Positions 17,376 to 27,316 of a stretch of 34,658 nucleotides of DNA are shown here, one piece after another (the stretch's first letter is position 1; each line of letters starts with the position of its first letter). Both the position numbers and the translations under genes were made by a program. The notes below the pieces were generated by a model. The model was not told where the DNA came from, searched no databases, and worked only from the letters and a program-made list of their open reading frames with translations. Source of the stretch: Thermoleophilia bacterium (GTDB lineage: Bacteria > Actinomycetota > Thermoleophilia > BMS3ABIN01); contig JAENWV010000006.1 of the NCBI GenBank assembly GCA_016650015.1, forward strand, positions 1 through 34,658, written 5' to 3'.

Positions 17376-18437
17376 ATGGGGGACAAAGAAGAGATACGGC
17401 TTACACAGCTCGCCCATGGCGCCGGCTGAGCCTGCAAGATAAGTCCGTCGGACTTGCAAACAGTGCTCAAGGAGTTGCCACCGGTGACCAACCCGAACGT
17501 GCTGGTGGGCATCAACACCGGCGACGACTGCGCCGTCTACCAGATAACCGAAGAACTCGCCATCATCCAGACGGTGGATTATTTCACGCCCATCGTCGAT
17601 GACCCGTACGACTACGGCGCCATCGCTGTCGCCAACGCCCTCAGCGATGTCTATGCAATGGGAGCGAAGCCGCTGTTCGCGCTCAACGTGGTCGGCTTCC
17701 ATACCCGAGGCATGCCACTGGAGATCCTCATTCGAATGATGAAGGGCGGTGGCGACAAGGCCCGCGAGGCCGGCGTTGACATCGTCGGTGGCCACACCAT
17801 CGACGACAAGGAGCCCAAGTACGGTCTTTCGGTAACTGGCGTGATCAAACCAGGCGAGATCGTTTACAACTCGACCGCCCAGGTGGGTGATGTGCTCTTT
17901 CTGACCAAACCCCTGGGAGTCGGCATCCTGACCACCGGCATCAAGCGGGGAACCGTTTCAGAGGCTGCCATTGCCAGGGGCGTGGAGGTAATGGCCGCAC
18001 TCAACAGGAGCGCATCCGAAGCCATGGTACAGGTTGGCGTCAACGCCTGCACCGACATCACCGGTTATGGGCTGCTGGGCCACCTGGGAGAGATGACCCG
18101 GGGAAGCGGTGTCGGCGCCAGGATACACGCCCGCGCCGTGCCTGTCATGCAGGCAGCACGCGACCTCATAGACGCCGACCTGAACGCGGTCCCAGGTGGC
18201 AGCAAGAACAACCTGGACTTCGTCAGGCAATTTGTGAATTTCGACCCGTCCATCACCGAGGCCGAGAGGTTGATACTGGCGGACGCACAAACGTCGGGAG
18301 GGCTTTTGATCTCCTGTCCGGCCGGGAAAGCCGATCAAATGGAGCAAGCCCTGAAGGACGCGGGAACTATTATCGCGGCGCGCATAGGAGTGATGGAGGC
18401 AGAGGATGATACCGGCCGAATAGACGTGGTGCCCTAG
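17376..18437 (+). CDS. selD: Selenide, water dikinase (selenophosphate synthetase), predicted selenoprotein (UGA at 17427-17429 read as Sec18)
   Basis: ATG 17376 preceded by AGGGGAGG; reads MGDKEEIRLTQLAHGAG-U-ACKISPSDLQTVLKELPPVTNPNVLVGINTGDDCAVYQI..., matching the SelD active-site motif; body contains TVDYFTPIVDDPYDYGAIAVANALSDVYAMGA. Confidence 0.95.
17427..17459 (+). promoter_or_regulatory. Candidate bacterial SECIS element for selD
   Basis: UGA followed by TGC-AAGAT-AAGTCC-GTC-GGACTT-GCA (6-bp upper stem 17441-17446/17450-17455, U-containing bulge, loop GTC 17447-17449); 17 nt between UGA and loop. Confidence 0.75.
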
Positions 18438-18511
18438 TTCCAGATCGGGCTGCCCGTTTGGGCTGCCCGCTGGTTTCAGCGCCATTCACTATTTTTTTTC
18501 GCAGCTCGCCA

Positions 18512-21500
18512 CTAAGCGCCGCCTTCGGCCACGGCGGCAAGCATCTCCTGCAACGCCTTCTTCAGTGTGTCGATTTCAAACGGTTTGGCCAGCGTGGGAT
18601 TGTCCACGGTTTCGAGGTATGAGCTGGTCTCGGGGCTGACTGTGTCACCAGACATAAAGATGAAGGTGCCGGCGGCCGCGGGGTCGATAGCCCTGATCGC
18701 CTGGTGCAATGTCGGGCCGTCCATGCCCGGCATCTTTACATCGCTTACCACACAGTCATAATGTTTCTGCTTCAGCATGCGCAGTGCCACCTCACCGTTC
18801 CTGGCGGTTTCCACTTCGTGGCCTGCCCGGCGGAGAGACTCCGTGAGCACCTGCCGTATCATATCCTCGTCATCCACCAGCAGGATCTTGCCCAGCCGTC
18901 CTCTGCTGATCGGCTCTTCCCGCTTCTCTTCCGGGGGAGCAATTGCTACCAGGGGCAGTTCGATGACAAAAACCGCGCCCCGGTCCGGGGTCTGTTCCAC
19001 CGAGATGCTACCGCCGTGATCCTCGACGACCCCATAACAGACGCTCAACCCCAAACCGGTGCCCTTGCCGACATCCTTGGTGGTAAAAAACGGTTCAAAG
19101 ATGCGGTCGCGCAATTCCTCGGGAACGCCGGGGCCGCTATCGCTGAAGACTATGCGGATTGAATCACCGATCAGCTGCGAGGAAATCTTCAGAAGCCCGG
19201 AGCCGCGGTCGTCCAGCATCGCCTGCTCGGAGTTGCTTATCAGATTGAGAAATACCTGCTGCAACTGGTGGAGGTCGGCCAGTGTCAGTGGGATCCCGGC
19301 GTCAAGATCCACCTCTATCAGGATATTGTTGACCCTGAGTTCATAGGCTTTCATCTCAATACACTCACGCAAAACAGCATTGACATCCACGGCCTTGCGT
19401 TCGGGATGGTGCTTGCGCGCAAAGGACAACAGGTGCTGGACAATGCGAGTCGCACGCTCGGCCTCGCGGCTGATGCTCTCGGCGTCCCGCCGGGCCTGGT
19501 CGTCAATATCACGGGTTTGCAGTAGCTGGGCAAACCCCAGGACTCCGGTGAGCGGATTGTTGATCTCATGTGCCACTCCCGCTACCAGCTGTCCGACGGC
19601 AACCATCTTTTCCGACTGAATCAGCTGCTGGCGCAGTTTCTTGGCCTCGGTGATATCGCGCAGAAAGTGGACTGCGCCGGTGAATACGCCTTGCTCGTCA
19701 TGGACAGGATCCACGATTATTTCCAGCGTGGAGCCGTCTTCGTTCTCCTGTTCCGCGCTTGAGGTGGTTGAGTCTGCATAGGCCTGCCTCATCAGGCAAG
19801 AGGCGGGAGCTTCGCTGGTCTTGTGCACCACCTCGTAGCAGCGACGGCCTAACAGGTCTTTTGCCTCGCCCCCCAACATTGCCGCGGCGGTACTGTTGAC
19901 GCGCGTGATGCGATGATCCTTGCTCACCATGATAATGCCCTCGCTGGCCGAGTTAAACGTAGTCTCCCACTCCTGTTTGGCGCGCGAGACATCCTCGAAC
20001 AATCGCTGGCTGTCCAGGACCAGTGCCAGTTGATCAGCAATTGGCTGAAGCCTCTTTACTGTGTCTTCATCAAAGGCGCTCTTCCTGACGCTGGTCAGGT
20101 TGAGACTGCCCAAAGCCTTGCCTTTTACTATCAGGGGGATATTTATTTGCGATTTCATGCCTTGTTCCACCAGTTCAGGCTGTTCGTCAAAATCCATTTC
20201 TTTTTCGATATCGTTGGCTATATATGGCTGCCGGTGCTGTTGCACCCAGCCTGCGGCGGTGTTCGGCTTTCCTGACGGGTTGGCTTTTAACGGAATTGTA
20301 AGGGGCTTCATGGAGAGAGGGGTGACGCTTTTCGCATTTTCGCTCGATCCAATAACAACACTTATACGATCGTAATCAACCAACTCTTTCATCGTCTGGG
20401 CAAAATCTTCGAAGTTGGCTTCGACTTTAAAGCCCGAAGCCAGCGTGGCGGCTATGCGGCTCCTTGCCTGATCCTGATTGGCGAATTCTATGGTTTGGGA
20501 GAACAGGTTGGCGTTGTCCATGGCCATGCCTACCTTGATCCCAATTATGCTTAAGAGATGTTTGTCGTCACTGGTGAATGCGTGGGGCTCAACGGCTACC
20601 AGCGAGATGACTCCTACAATTTCCTTTTTTATCAACAACGGCGCCCCGACATATGAATGGAAGCCGGCATCAATCGCCGCCTGAGCCGCGGCGCCAAGTT
20701 GATCCAGGTCATTTTCTAGCACGCTTCCGCCGGACTCGACCACGTGTCCCGGGCATCCGGTCCCTTGCGGTATTTTCGCGAGACCATCCCGGAAGGAGTC
20801 ATCTATTCCTTGCGCGGCGACCAGAACCATTTCAGCGCTGCCTGTTTCTCCGGTATGGATAAAGCCCGCATCAGCCATGGTGCCGCCGATCATGTTGGCA
20901 AGAGAGGCATCTAAAATCGTGTCCAGCTCAAGGGAGCCGGCCGCGGCCCGGCTGACGCTGTTCAACACGGCAAGCCGTGCGGCGCTTTGCTCAGCAGCTT
21001 CTTTGGCCCGCCGCAGATCGGTGACATCGTGAAGTACAATGGTCCTGACTTCCTCCTGACCAAAATCATCGAGAATGGGCACCGCCTGGCCGCTGAAGCG
21101 CCTGGAGCTGACATCAAGTTCAAACTGAATCACCGCGTTCTTGAGAAAGACGTCGCAGCGCTCGCAGGCATCGCGCTTCTGTTTGAAAGTTCCCTGTATC
21201 TGGTTGTAACAGAAAGTGCCGCATTGCAGCCAGCAACGGCGATCCTTGCTGCCGTGCGACGGACAATCGGACTTGGCGCAGCTTTTTGTCTCCCAGCACT
21301 TGACCATTTCCGTACCGCGGATCTTCCGGGTGAAAACTCGCTGCAGCGCTGGGATCCCGGTGTTCGTAGTGCGCTCCAGCTCTTTCGCCGTGATGCCCAG
21401 TGCCCTTTCCGCCGCCGGGTTTACCGAGACGATAACGCCTCCCCGATCCACGACGATGATCCCGTCACCAATGCTCTGGTGTATGGAGCGGATGCGCGCT

Positions 21501-22363
21501 TTTTCATTTACCAGCTGGGTGTTCTGACGCTGCATTGATTCGGCCATGTCATTAAAGATGCGCCCGAACTCGGCCAGCTCATCGCGCCCCTTGACTTCAA
21601 CACGCTGTGAAAGGTCTCCCCAGGCCATCTGCAGAGCGGCGTCCGTTACCCGTTTTACCGGCAGCACCAGCTTGCGGGTGGAATAGACCGCAACTCCCAG
21701 GCCAAGCCCCACAAAAAGGAAAATGCTGGCCCACATCAACTCGGAAGCCTGCTCCCGGGATTCAATCTGGCTCAATAAAATGGCGCCACGACTGACGTCA
21801 AACGATTCGCTGATCTGGGAGCTGAGACCCATCATGCGCTCGTAAATGGCCGAAGCTTCAGCTTCGGCCATTTCGATCGAGGCATTATCGGGCTCCGGCG
21901 ACTGGATGGCCGGGATAATCCTGGCGCTGACGATGTCATGGGTCTGCGCGTGCAGCTCCAGCCACTCATTAATCAGCGTAGTTTCAGCAGCCGGGTTTTC
22001 AAAGGAGTCTTCGGCCGACTCGCTTTCTTCGTTTTTCAATATTTCTACAGCTACTGCTTCCGCGCTTTCATATGGCAACTGATAGTTGGCAACCTTTGTG
22101 GCTATTTGTTCGAAAGCCATTTCGTTGACCGAGATCTGCTCTTCCCGCACATTGATTTCCATCTCGTGCAGGGCATGGGTTGCCCGGTCTTCCTTCTCGA
22201 CTTTTGCCTGGGTCTCGTCGGCCACCGCATCAACACGGAATGCGAAAAACAGAGGGATCGTGAACAGGGCAAGCACGACCATGAGCGGTAGCGCAATCTT
22301 GCGTCCCAACCCGGTGCTGAAAACATTTGTTATCTCAAGAACTGCTTTCTTGACCTTATTCAT
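18512..22363 (-). CDS. Hybrid sensor histidine kinase (TM sensor, HAMP, Cys-rich PAS, two GAF-like domains, PAS, HisKA, HATPase, receiver)
   Basis: HAMP-like [48 protein letters not shown]; His[24 protein letters not shown]; HATPase [62 protein letters not shown]...[13 protein letters not shown]. Confidence 0.93.
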   Translation of the reverse strand: MNKVKKAVLEITNVFSTGLGRKIALPLMVVLALFTIPLFFAFRVDAVADETQAKVEKEDRATHALHEMEINVREEQISVNEMAFEQIATKVANYQLPYESAEAVAVEILKNEESESAEDSFENPAAETTLINEWLELHAQTHDIVSARIIPAIQSPEPDNASIEMAEAEASAIYERMMGLSSQISESFDVSRGAILLSQIESREQASELMWASIFLFVGLGLGVAVYSTRKLVLPVKRVTDAALQMAWGDLSQRVEVKGRDELAEFGRIFNDMAESMQRQNTQLVNEKARIRSIHQSIGDGIIVVDRGGVIVSVNPAAERALGITAKELERTTNTGIPALQRVFTRKIRGTEMVKCWETKSCAKSDCPSHGSKDRRCWLQCGTFCYNQIQGTFKQKRDACERCDVFLKNAVIQFELDVSSRRFSGQAVPILDDFGQEEVRTIVLHDVTDLRRAKEAAEQSAARLAVLNSVSRAAAGSLELDTILDASLANMIGGTMADAGFIHTGETGSAEMVLVAAQGIDDSFRDGLAKIPQGTGCPGHVVESGGSVLENDLDQLGAAAQAAIDAGFHSYVGAPLLIKKEIVGVISLVAVEPHAFTSDDKHLLSIIGIKVGMAMDNANLFSQTIEFANQDQARSRIAATLASGFKVEANFEDFAQTMKELVDYDRISVVIGSSENAKSVTPLSMKPLTIPLKANPSGKPNTAAGWVQQHRQPYIANDIEKEMDFDEQPELVEQGMKSQINIPLIVKGKALGSLNLTSVRKSAFDEDTVKRLQPIADQLALVLDSQRLFEDVSRAKQEWETTFNSASEGIIMVSKDHRITRVNSTAAAMLGGEAKDLLGRRCYEVVHKTSEAPASCLMRQAYADSTTSSAEQENEDGSTLEIIVDPVHDEQGVFTGAVHFLRDITEAKKLRQQLIQSEKMVAVGQLVAGVAHEINNPLTGVLGFAQLLQTRDIDDQARRDAESISREAERATRIVQHLLSFARKHHPERKAVDVNAVLRECIEMKAYELRVNNILIEVDLDAGIPLTLADLHQLQQVFLNLISNSEQAMLDDRGSGLLKISSQLIGDSIRIVFSDSGPGVPEELRDRIFEPFFTTKDVGKGTGLGLSVCYGVVEDHGGSISVEQTPDRGAVFVIELPLVAIAPPEEKREEPISRGRLGKILLVDDEDMIRQVLTESLRRAGHEVETARNGEVALRMLKQKHYDCVVSDVKMPGMDGPTLHQAIRAIDPAAAGTFIFMSGDTVSPETSSYLETVDNPTLAKPFEIDTLKKALQEMLAAVAEGGA

Positions 22364-22594
22364 AAATCAGCAGAACTCCGTGTGAGGGAAAGCCGAGAAG
22401 AAGAATCGTGAAACGCCCCATGCCGGCCGCCCATTAGCCCTTGCCCTTATGGTTTGGTATCGGCCTGCTACAGGGGGGCTTGATAAGCAGCCTTAAGATC
22501 GTCTCGACAGGAGGGGTGCTTCGTCTTTGTGGAGGTTATGCGGTGCGTGCTTTGAAATTCCACTTAAAAAGCGCCGCCGAAGACGCGAGAACCG

Positions 22595-23842
22595 CTAGGA
22601 CCTGACCTGTCCCTTTCCCCTGATTATGTATTTCGAGCCGGTCATCTCTTCGATACCCATTGGCCCACGCGGGTAAACCCGGTCGGTGTTGATGCCACTT
22701 GCCGGTCCGATGCCGAAGGGCAGTCCGTCGGTGAGACGGGTGGAGGCGTTCCAGTAGGTGGCGGCGCTGTCGATGAGCGCCAGGAAGCGTTCGGCAACGG
22801 CCGCGTCTTCTGTGACAATGGCGTCGGCGAGACCGGAGTGGTGGCGGCGGATGTGGCTGATCGCTTCATTAAAATTGCCGACCACCTTGAGCGAGAGGAT
22901 GAGGTCGAGATACTCGGTGTCCCAGTCTTCTTCGGTAGCGGGCAGCCATTCGGGCACGATGGCCCGGGCTTTCTCGTCGGCCCGTACCTCGACGCCGGCT
23001 TCGGCCAGCCGCTCTGCCAGTGCGGGTAGAACCGCGGCGGCAGCCGCTTCGTCCACCAGCGCCGTCTCCGCCGAATTGCAGGTGCTGGGCCGGTTGGCCT
23101 TGGCATTCTCGATGATATCGATGGCCATCCGGGTGTCGGCGCTTTGTTCTACATATATATGGCATAAGCCGCGATAGTGCTTCATTACCGGGATGCGTGA
23201 CTTCTCCGTGACCGCCTCGATCAGGCGATGGCTGCCCCGGGCGATGATCAGGTCGATGAGCCCCGCGAGGCCCAGTAACTCGTCGACAGCGGCGCGGTCT
23301 GTAGTTTCAATGAACTGTATGGCCCCCGGCGGCATTCCCGCCCTGGTCCCGGCTTCGGACATTAGACGGGCAAGCACCCGGTTGGAATGGATCGCCTCCG
23401 TGCCCCCGCGTAGAATGATGCAATTACCTGCCTTGATGCAAAGCCCGGCGGTGTCAGTGGTAACGTTGGGCCTTGCTTCGTAGACTATGCCAATAACACC
23501 TATGGGAGTGCGCACACGCGACATACCCATGCCGTTTGCGGCCGTCCACTCGCTGATTACTGTGCCCACCGGATCGTCGAGGGCGGCGACATCGCGCAAG
23601 TTGCTGGCCATCAGTTCAACCCGGCCGCGGTCAAGCAGCAGCCGGTCCAGCATGGCAGGGCTGAGCCCCTTGGCCTTGCCGGCTCCCAGGTCCTTGGCGT
23701 TGGCCTCTTCGATTTCAGCCAGTCCGGTTTCGAGGGCGTCCGCCATTGCCAGCAGCGCAGCGTTCTTGGCTTCGGTGGGCAGCACCGCGAGCTCATGAGA
23801 GGCGATGCGGGCGGCCTCCGCTTTTTCCTTGATAGACGTCAT
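22595..23842 (-). CDS. proA: Gamma-glutamyl phosphate reductase
   Basis: VRTPIGVIGIVYEARPNVTTDTAGLCIKAGNCIILRGGTEAIHSN, HYRGLCHIYVEQSADTRMAIDIIENAKANRPSTCNSAETAL; start chosen at MTSIKEKAEAAR (the ORF track extends to 23914). Confidence 0.94.
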   Translation of the reverse strand: MTSIKEKAEAARIASHELAVLPTEAKNAALLAMADALETGLAEIEEANAKDLGAGKAKGLSPAMLDRLLLDRGRVELMASNLRDVAALDDPVGTVISEWTAANGMGMSRVRTPIGVIGIVYEARPNVTTDTAGLCIKAGNCIILRGGTEAIHSNRVLARLMSEAGTRAGMPPGAIQFIETTDRAAVDELLGLAGLIDLIIARGSHRLIEAVTEKSRIPVMKHYRGLCHIYVEQSADTRMAIDIIENAKANRPSTCNSAETALVDEAAAAAVLPALAERLAEAGVEVRADEKARAIVPEWLPATEEDWDTEYLDLILSLKVVGNFNEAISHIRRHHSGLADAIVTEDAAVAERFLALIDSAATYWNASTRLTDGLPFGIGPASGINTDRVYPRGPMGIEEMTGSKYIIRGKGQVRS

Positions 23843-23985
23843 ATTTTCCCCATTCGGCGGCTGTTCCTGGTGGTTCCGCGTCATCGGAGTTTTAATTTCC
23901 CTGCGATCCCGCATATTATATACGATTACAGCGGCAGCGAGACCCGGGCTCGCGCATCACGGAAGTCCATTGGCCGCCGACCGGA

Positions 23986-24013
23986 TGGAAACCGCCCGCC
24001 TGCGGGCGTTCCA
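23986..24013 (+). other. Hairpin in the leader of the DhnA-type aldolase gene
   Basis: TGGAA-AC-CGCCCGC-CT-GCGGGCG-TTCCA: 12 bp with a 2-nt bulge, no T-tract. Confidence 0.35.
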
Positions 24014-24036
24014 GTAAATCAATAAAAGGAGAAGCC

Positions 24037-24996
24037 ATGATCGACACCAACGACGTACAGATTCCACTCGATGTTCCTCCCGGGAAACGGGACGAATACC
24101 TCGAAAACTTCAACATGATGACCAAGGGTACTGGCAGGCTGATGCTCTTCGCCGGAGACCAGAAAGTCGAGCACCTCAACAAGGATTTCGTCGGCAAGTA
24201 CGAGCTGGGTCAAATTCCGGCGGATGACGCCGACCCCGAGCACATGTTCCGCATTGCCAGTCAGGGCACAATCGGTGTCTTCGCAACCCAGATCGGCATG
24301 ATCGCCCGTTATGGCGCTGATTTTGCGGATGTTGCCTATCTGGTCAAACTCAACTCCAAGACCAGCCTGGTGAAAACCGCCACGATGGACCCCCTCAGCA
24401 ATCTCTGGCTCGATGTAGACCGCGTCGTCAAGTTCAAGGAAGATTCCGGCCTCAAGATACCGGTTGTTGGATACACGATCTACCTCGGCAGCACCTACGA
24501 GCCGCAGATGTTGGAGCAGGCCGCCAGGCTGGTTAACGATGCGCATCAACACGGCATGTTGACAGTGCTCTGGATCTATCCCCGTGGCAAGGACGTCGCC
24601 GACGAGATGGACCCGCACCTGATCGCCGGCGCCACCGGCGTGGCGCTGACGCTGGGCTCGGACTTCGTCAAGGTTAATTACCCCAAGGCCGAGGGCCAGG
24701 AGTCCAGCGAGATCTTCAAGGAGGCTGTCACGGCCGCCGGGCGCACCCATGTGGTGGCGGCAGGCGGTTCTTCCACCGACGCGACGACCTTCCTGCAGCG
24801 GCTCCACGACCAGATCCACGTCAGCGGCGCCATCGGCAATGCCACCGGCAGAAACGTCCACCAGAAACCACTTGATGAGGCTGTGCGCATGTGTGACGCG
24901 ATCTCGGCGATCACCCTGGCGGACATGTCCGTGGACGAGGCTGTGCAGGTTTACGAAGGTAACCAGGTATGCGATTTTTCGAAGCTGGGAGTCTGA
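24037..24996 (+). CDS. Class I fructose-bisphosphate aldolase-like protein (DhnA/FbaB type)
   Basis: RLMLFAGDQKVEHLNKDF, LGSDFVKVNYPKAEG, HVVAAGGSSTDATTFLQRLHDQIHVSGAIGNATGRNVHQ. Confidence 0.8.
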   Translation: MIDTNDVQIPLDVPPGKRDEYLENFNMMTKGTGRLMLFAGDQKVEHLNKDFVGKYELGQIPADDADPEHMFRIASQGTIGVFATQIGMIARYGADFADVAYLVKLNSKTSLVKTATMDPLSNLWLDVDRVVKFKEDSGLKIPVVGYTIYLGSTYEPQMLEQAARLVNDAHQHGMLTVLWIYPRGKDVADEMDPHLIAGATGVALTLGSDFVKVNYPKAEGQESSEIFKEAVTAAGRTHVVAAGGSSTDATTFLQRLHDQIHVSGAIGNATGRNVHQKPLDEAVRMCDAISAITLADMSVDEAVQVYEGNQVCDFSKLGV

Positions 24997-25037
24997 CCGC
25001 ATAGCGGCGGCAGGCCTTTCCCTTTATACTTGGGTCC

Positions 25038-25883
25038 GTGATCGTTGACTGTCACACCCATATATTCTCGCCGGAGATAATCGCCGGGCGCGAGGCACAC
25101 CTGCAACAGGAGGAGTGGTTCGCCCACCTCTACGGCTCTACCAACGCCCCCATGGCAGGCGCCAGAGAGCTGGTCGCCGAGATGGATCGCTGCGGCGTCG
25201 ACCGGTCGGTGGTCTGCGGCTTCGCCTGGAACAGCTTCGATCTCTATGTCGAGACCAATTCCTATATTGCCGACGCTGTTCGGCGTTTTCCCGACCGGCT
25301 GGTGGGCTTTGCCAACGTCCTGCCTCTGGATCCGCGAGCGCCGCGGGAGCTGGAGCGCTGCCTGGATCTCGGCCTGCGCGGAATCGGTGAACTCAAACCG
25401 GGCGGGCAGGAATTCGACCTTGCCGACGATGAGGGGCTGAAGCCGCTGGTGGTGATCGCGAAAGAAAATGGCCTGCCGCTGCTGGTCCACCTCAGCGAAC
25501 CGGTTGGACGGCTGTATCCCGGCAAGGGACAGACGAGCCCCCGTAAAGGTTTTGACTTTGCCTCACGGCACCCCGACCTTGATTTGATCTATGCCCATTG
25601 GGGCGGCGGGCTTCCATTTTATGAACTGATGCCGGACGTGCGGGAAGCGCTCGCCAATGTCCGGTATGATTGCTCGGCCAGCCCTTATCTTTACAGCCCG
25701 GAGGTATATCGGGTCACCCTCGATGTCGTGGGGCGTGAAAAGATACTTTTCGGCAGTGACTATCCGCTGATCTCTCCGGAACGCTATATGGAAGAGATGG
25801 ATGGCCTGAGGCTGGCTGACGAAGATCGTGCCGCCATCATGGGCGGAAATGCCGCGGTTCTGCTCGGGCTGGAGACCGGATAG
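25038..25883 (+). CDS. Amidohydrolase (TIM-barrel metal-dependent hydrolase)
   Basis: MIVDCHTHIFSPE, GVDRSVVCGFAW, LIYAHWGGGLPFY, ILFGSDYPLISPERY. Confidence 0.88.
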   Translation: MIVDCHTHIFSPEIIAGREAHLQQEEWFAHLYGSTNAPMAGARELVAEMDRCGVDRSVVCGFAWNSFDLYVETNSYIADAVRRFPDRLVGFANVLPLDPRAPRELERCLDLGLRGIGELKPGGQEFDLADDEGLKPLVVIAKENGLPLLVHLSEPVGRLYPGKGQTSPRKGFDFASRHPDLDLIYAHWGGGLPFYELMPDVREALANVRYDCSASPYLYSPEVYRVTLDVVGREKILFGSDYPLISPERYMEEMDGLRLADEDRAAIMGGNAAVLLGLETG

Positions 25884-25908
25884 ACCCCAATCAACTACTG
25901 GAGATACC

Positions 25909-26682
25909 TTGAACTCGCGCGAAATTCTGGAAAACCTTGCCGCTGGCGACATCTCAGTCGAAGAGGCACAATCGCGGCTCTCACTGGCGGGAGTCTCCGC
26001 CATCGAAGATTTCGCGCGGCTAGATACCGAACGCCACGCCCGTAAAGGCGTTCCCGAAGTCGTCTATGCTCCCGGGAAAACCGTTGAGCAGCTATTGAAG
26101 ATCTGCGGCGCCATGGTCCAACAGGCCGGGCGGGCAATCGCCAGTGGTCTGGATGAGGAGCAATGGGCGGCGCTCGAAAAAACTTTCCCGGGCCAGCTTG
26201 CCGTAGCCAACCGGGACGCAAAAACAGCGGTCTTGCGCGCGCCTGGGCGAGAGCCTGTGCTCACGGGCGGAAAACTCGGCATCCTTTCCGCGGGCACGGC
26301 CGATATGCCAGCCGCCGAACAGGCGAGGGTCATCGCCGAAGAGATGGGCTGTGAGGTAATCGTGGCATACGATGTGGGCGTCGCCGGCGTTCACCGATTG
26401 GTTGATCCTTTAAGAAACATGATCGATTCCGAGGTCGCCGCCATCATCGTCGCCGCCGGAATGGAGGGCGCCCTGCCTTCCGTCGTGGCCGGACTGGTGC
26501 CAACGCCAGTCATCGGCTTGCCCACTTCGACCGGTTATGGATTGGGAGGCGGCGGCATAGCCGCTCTGCTCACCATGCTCCAAAGCTGTTGCCCCGGTCT
26601 GGTTGTGGTCAACATCGATAACGGCGTCGGCGCCGGCGCCACCGGTGCGCTGATAGCCAACCGCGCGGCGCGGCAAAAGTAG
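25909..26682 (+). CDS. larB: Nickel-pincer cofactor biosynthesis protein LarB
   Basis: GILSAGTADMPAAEQARVIAEEMGCEVIVAYDVGVAGVHRL, IIVAAGMEGALPSVVAGLVPTPVIGLPTSTGYGLGGGGIAALLTMLQSCCPGLVVVNIDNGVGAGATG; TTG start with GGAG upstream (the ORF-track start at 25828 overlaps the previous gene). Confidence 0.9.
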   Translation: MNSREILENLAAGDISVEEAQSRLSLAGVSAIEDFARLDTERHARKGVPEVVYAPGKTVEQLLKICGAMVQQAGRAIASGLDEEQWAALEKTFPGQLAVANRDAKTAVLRAPGREPVLTGGKLGILSAGTADMPAAEQARVIAEEMGCEVIVAYDVGVAGVHRLVDPLRNMIDSEVAAIIVAAGMEGALPSVVAGLVPTPVIGLPTSTGYGLGGGGIAALLTMLQSCCPGLVVVNIDNGVGAGATGALIANRAARQK

Positions 26683-26782
26683 GGTTCTCCCGGAAATATG
26701 GGAATATTATACTGGCGGCGTCAAGTATCACTTTTCAGAGTCCGATACCACTTAAGACCAGGATTTACGATCGGGAGCCCCG

Positions 26783-27265
26783 ATGATTTCAGATACTTTG
26801 GCCAGCCACCTGAGAGAAAACCATGAAGAGGTCATGCGCCGCTGGCTGGAAAACCTGCATGGGCACATAGCCGACGACTTCGAGCAAATGCTGAAAACAC
26901 CCATGGGCAGCGGGGTCGCCAACAAGTTGATTAACTCTTCCATTGAATTCCTTGAGGCGGAAGACTATCACAAGGCCGATGTGCTGCACGGGCTTCGCGA
27001 TATCGCCAGCGATGCTGCCTTCCGGCGGACAGCCGTTGGTTTCGGCCTGCCGGATATCGTTACCACCGCGATCGCCTTCCGCATCGCCTTGCAGGAAACC
27101 CTTCTTGATCACGTTCTTCTTGGAACCATCGAGAACGAGCGTGCCGTCATCGAAGGCATAATGGCCCTCAACCAGCTGGGAGATGTGCTGATCTCCGGTG
27201 AAATCGCCGGGTTCTTCGCCTACAACGATTTTCGCGAAGATGGTCGGGGCGAAGAAGTGGTCTGA
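26783..27265 (+). CDS. RsbRD-N-like / histidine-kinase-N-terminal-like helical sensor protein, stand-alone
   Basis: LASHLRENHEEVMRRWLENL...DVLHGLRDIASDAAFRRTAVGFGLPDIVTTAIAFRIALQETLLDHVL helical pattern. Confidence 0.5.
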   Translation: MISDTLASHLRENHEEVMRRWLENLHGHIADDFEQMLKTPMGSGVANKLINSSIEFLEAEDYHKADVLHGLRDIASDAAFRRTAVGFGLPDIVTTAIAFRIALQETLLDHVLLGTIENERAVIEGIMALNQLGDVLISGEIAGFFAYNDFREDGRGEEVV

Positions 27266-27283
27266 CCGCAGGCCGTCTTTTTT
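27259..27283 (+). terminator. Intrinsic terminator overlapping the stop codon of the RsbRD-N-like gene
   Basis: GGTCTG-ACCG-CAGGCC then GTC-TTTTTT. Confidence 0.6.
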
Positions 27284-27316
27284 AAGCCGTCATCCGGCCT
27301 GAGTCTCGGTGGTATA

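Noticed and set aside
24019-25002. 327-aa minus-strand ORF opposite the aldolase gene
   Set aside because: Antisense shadow of a clearly recognisable aldolase; no family motif of its own
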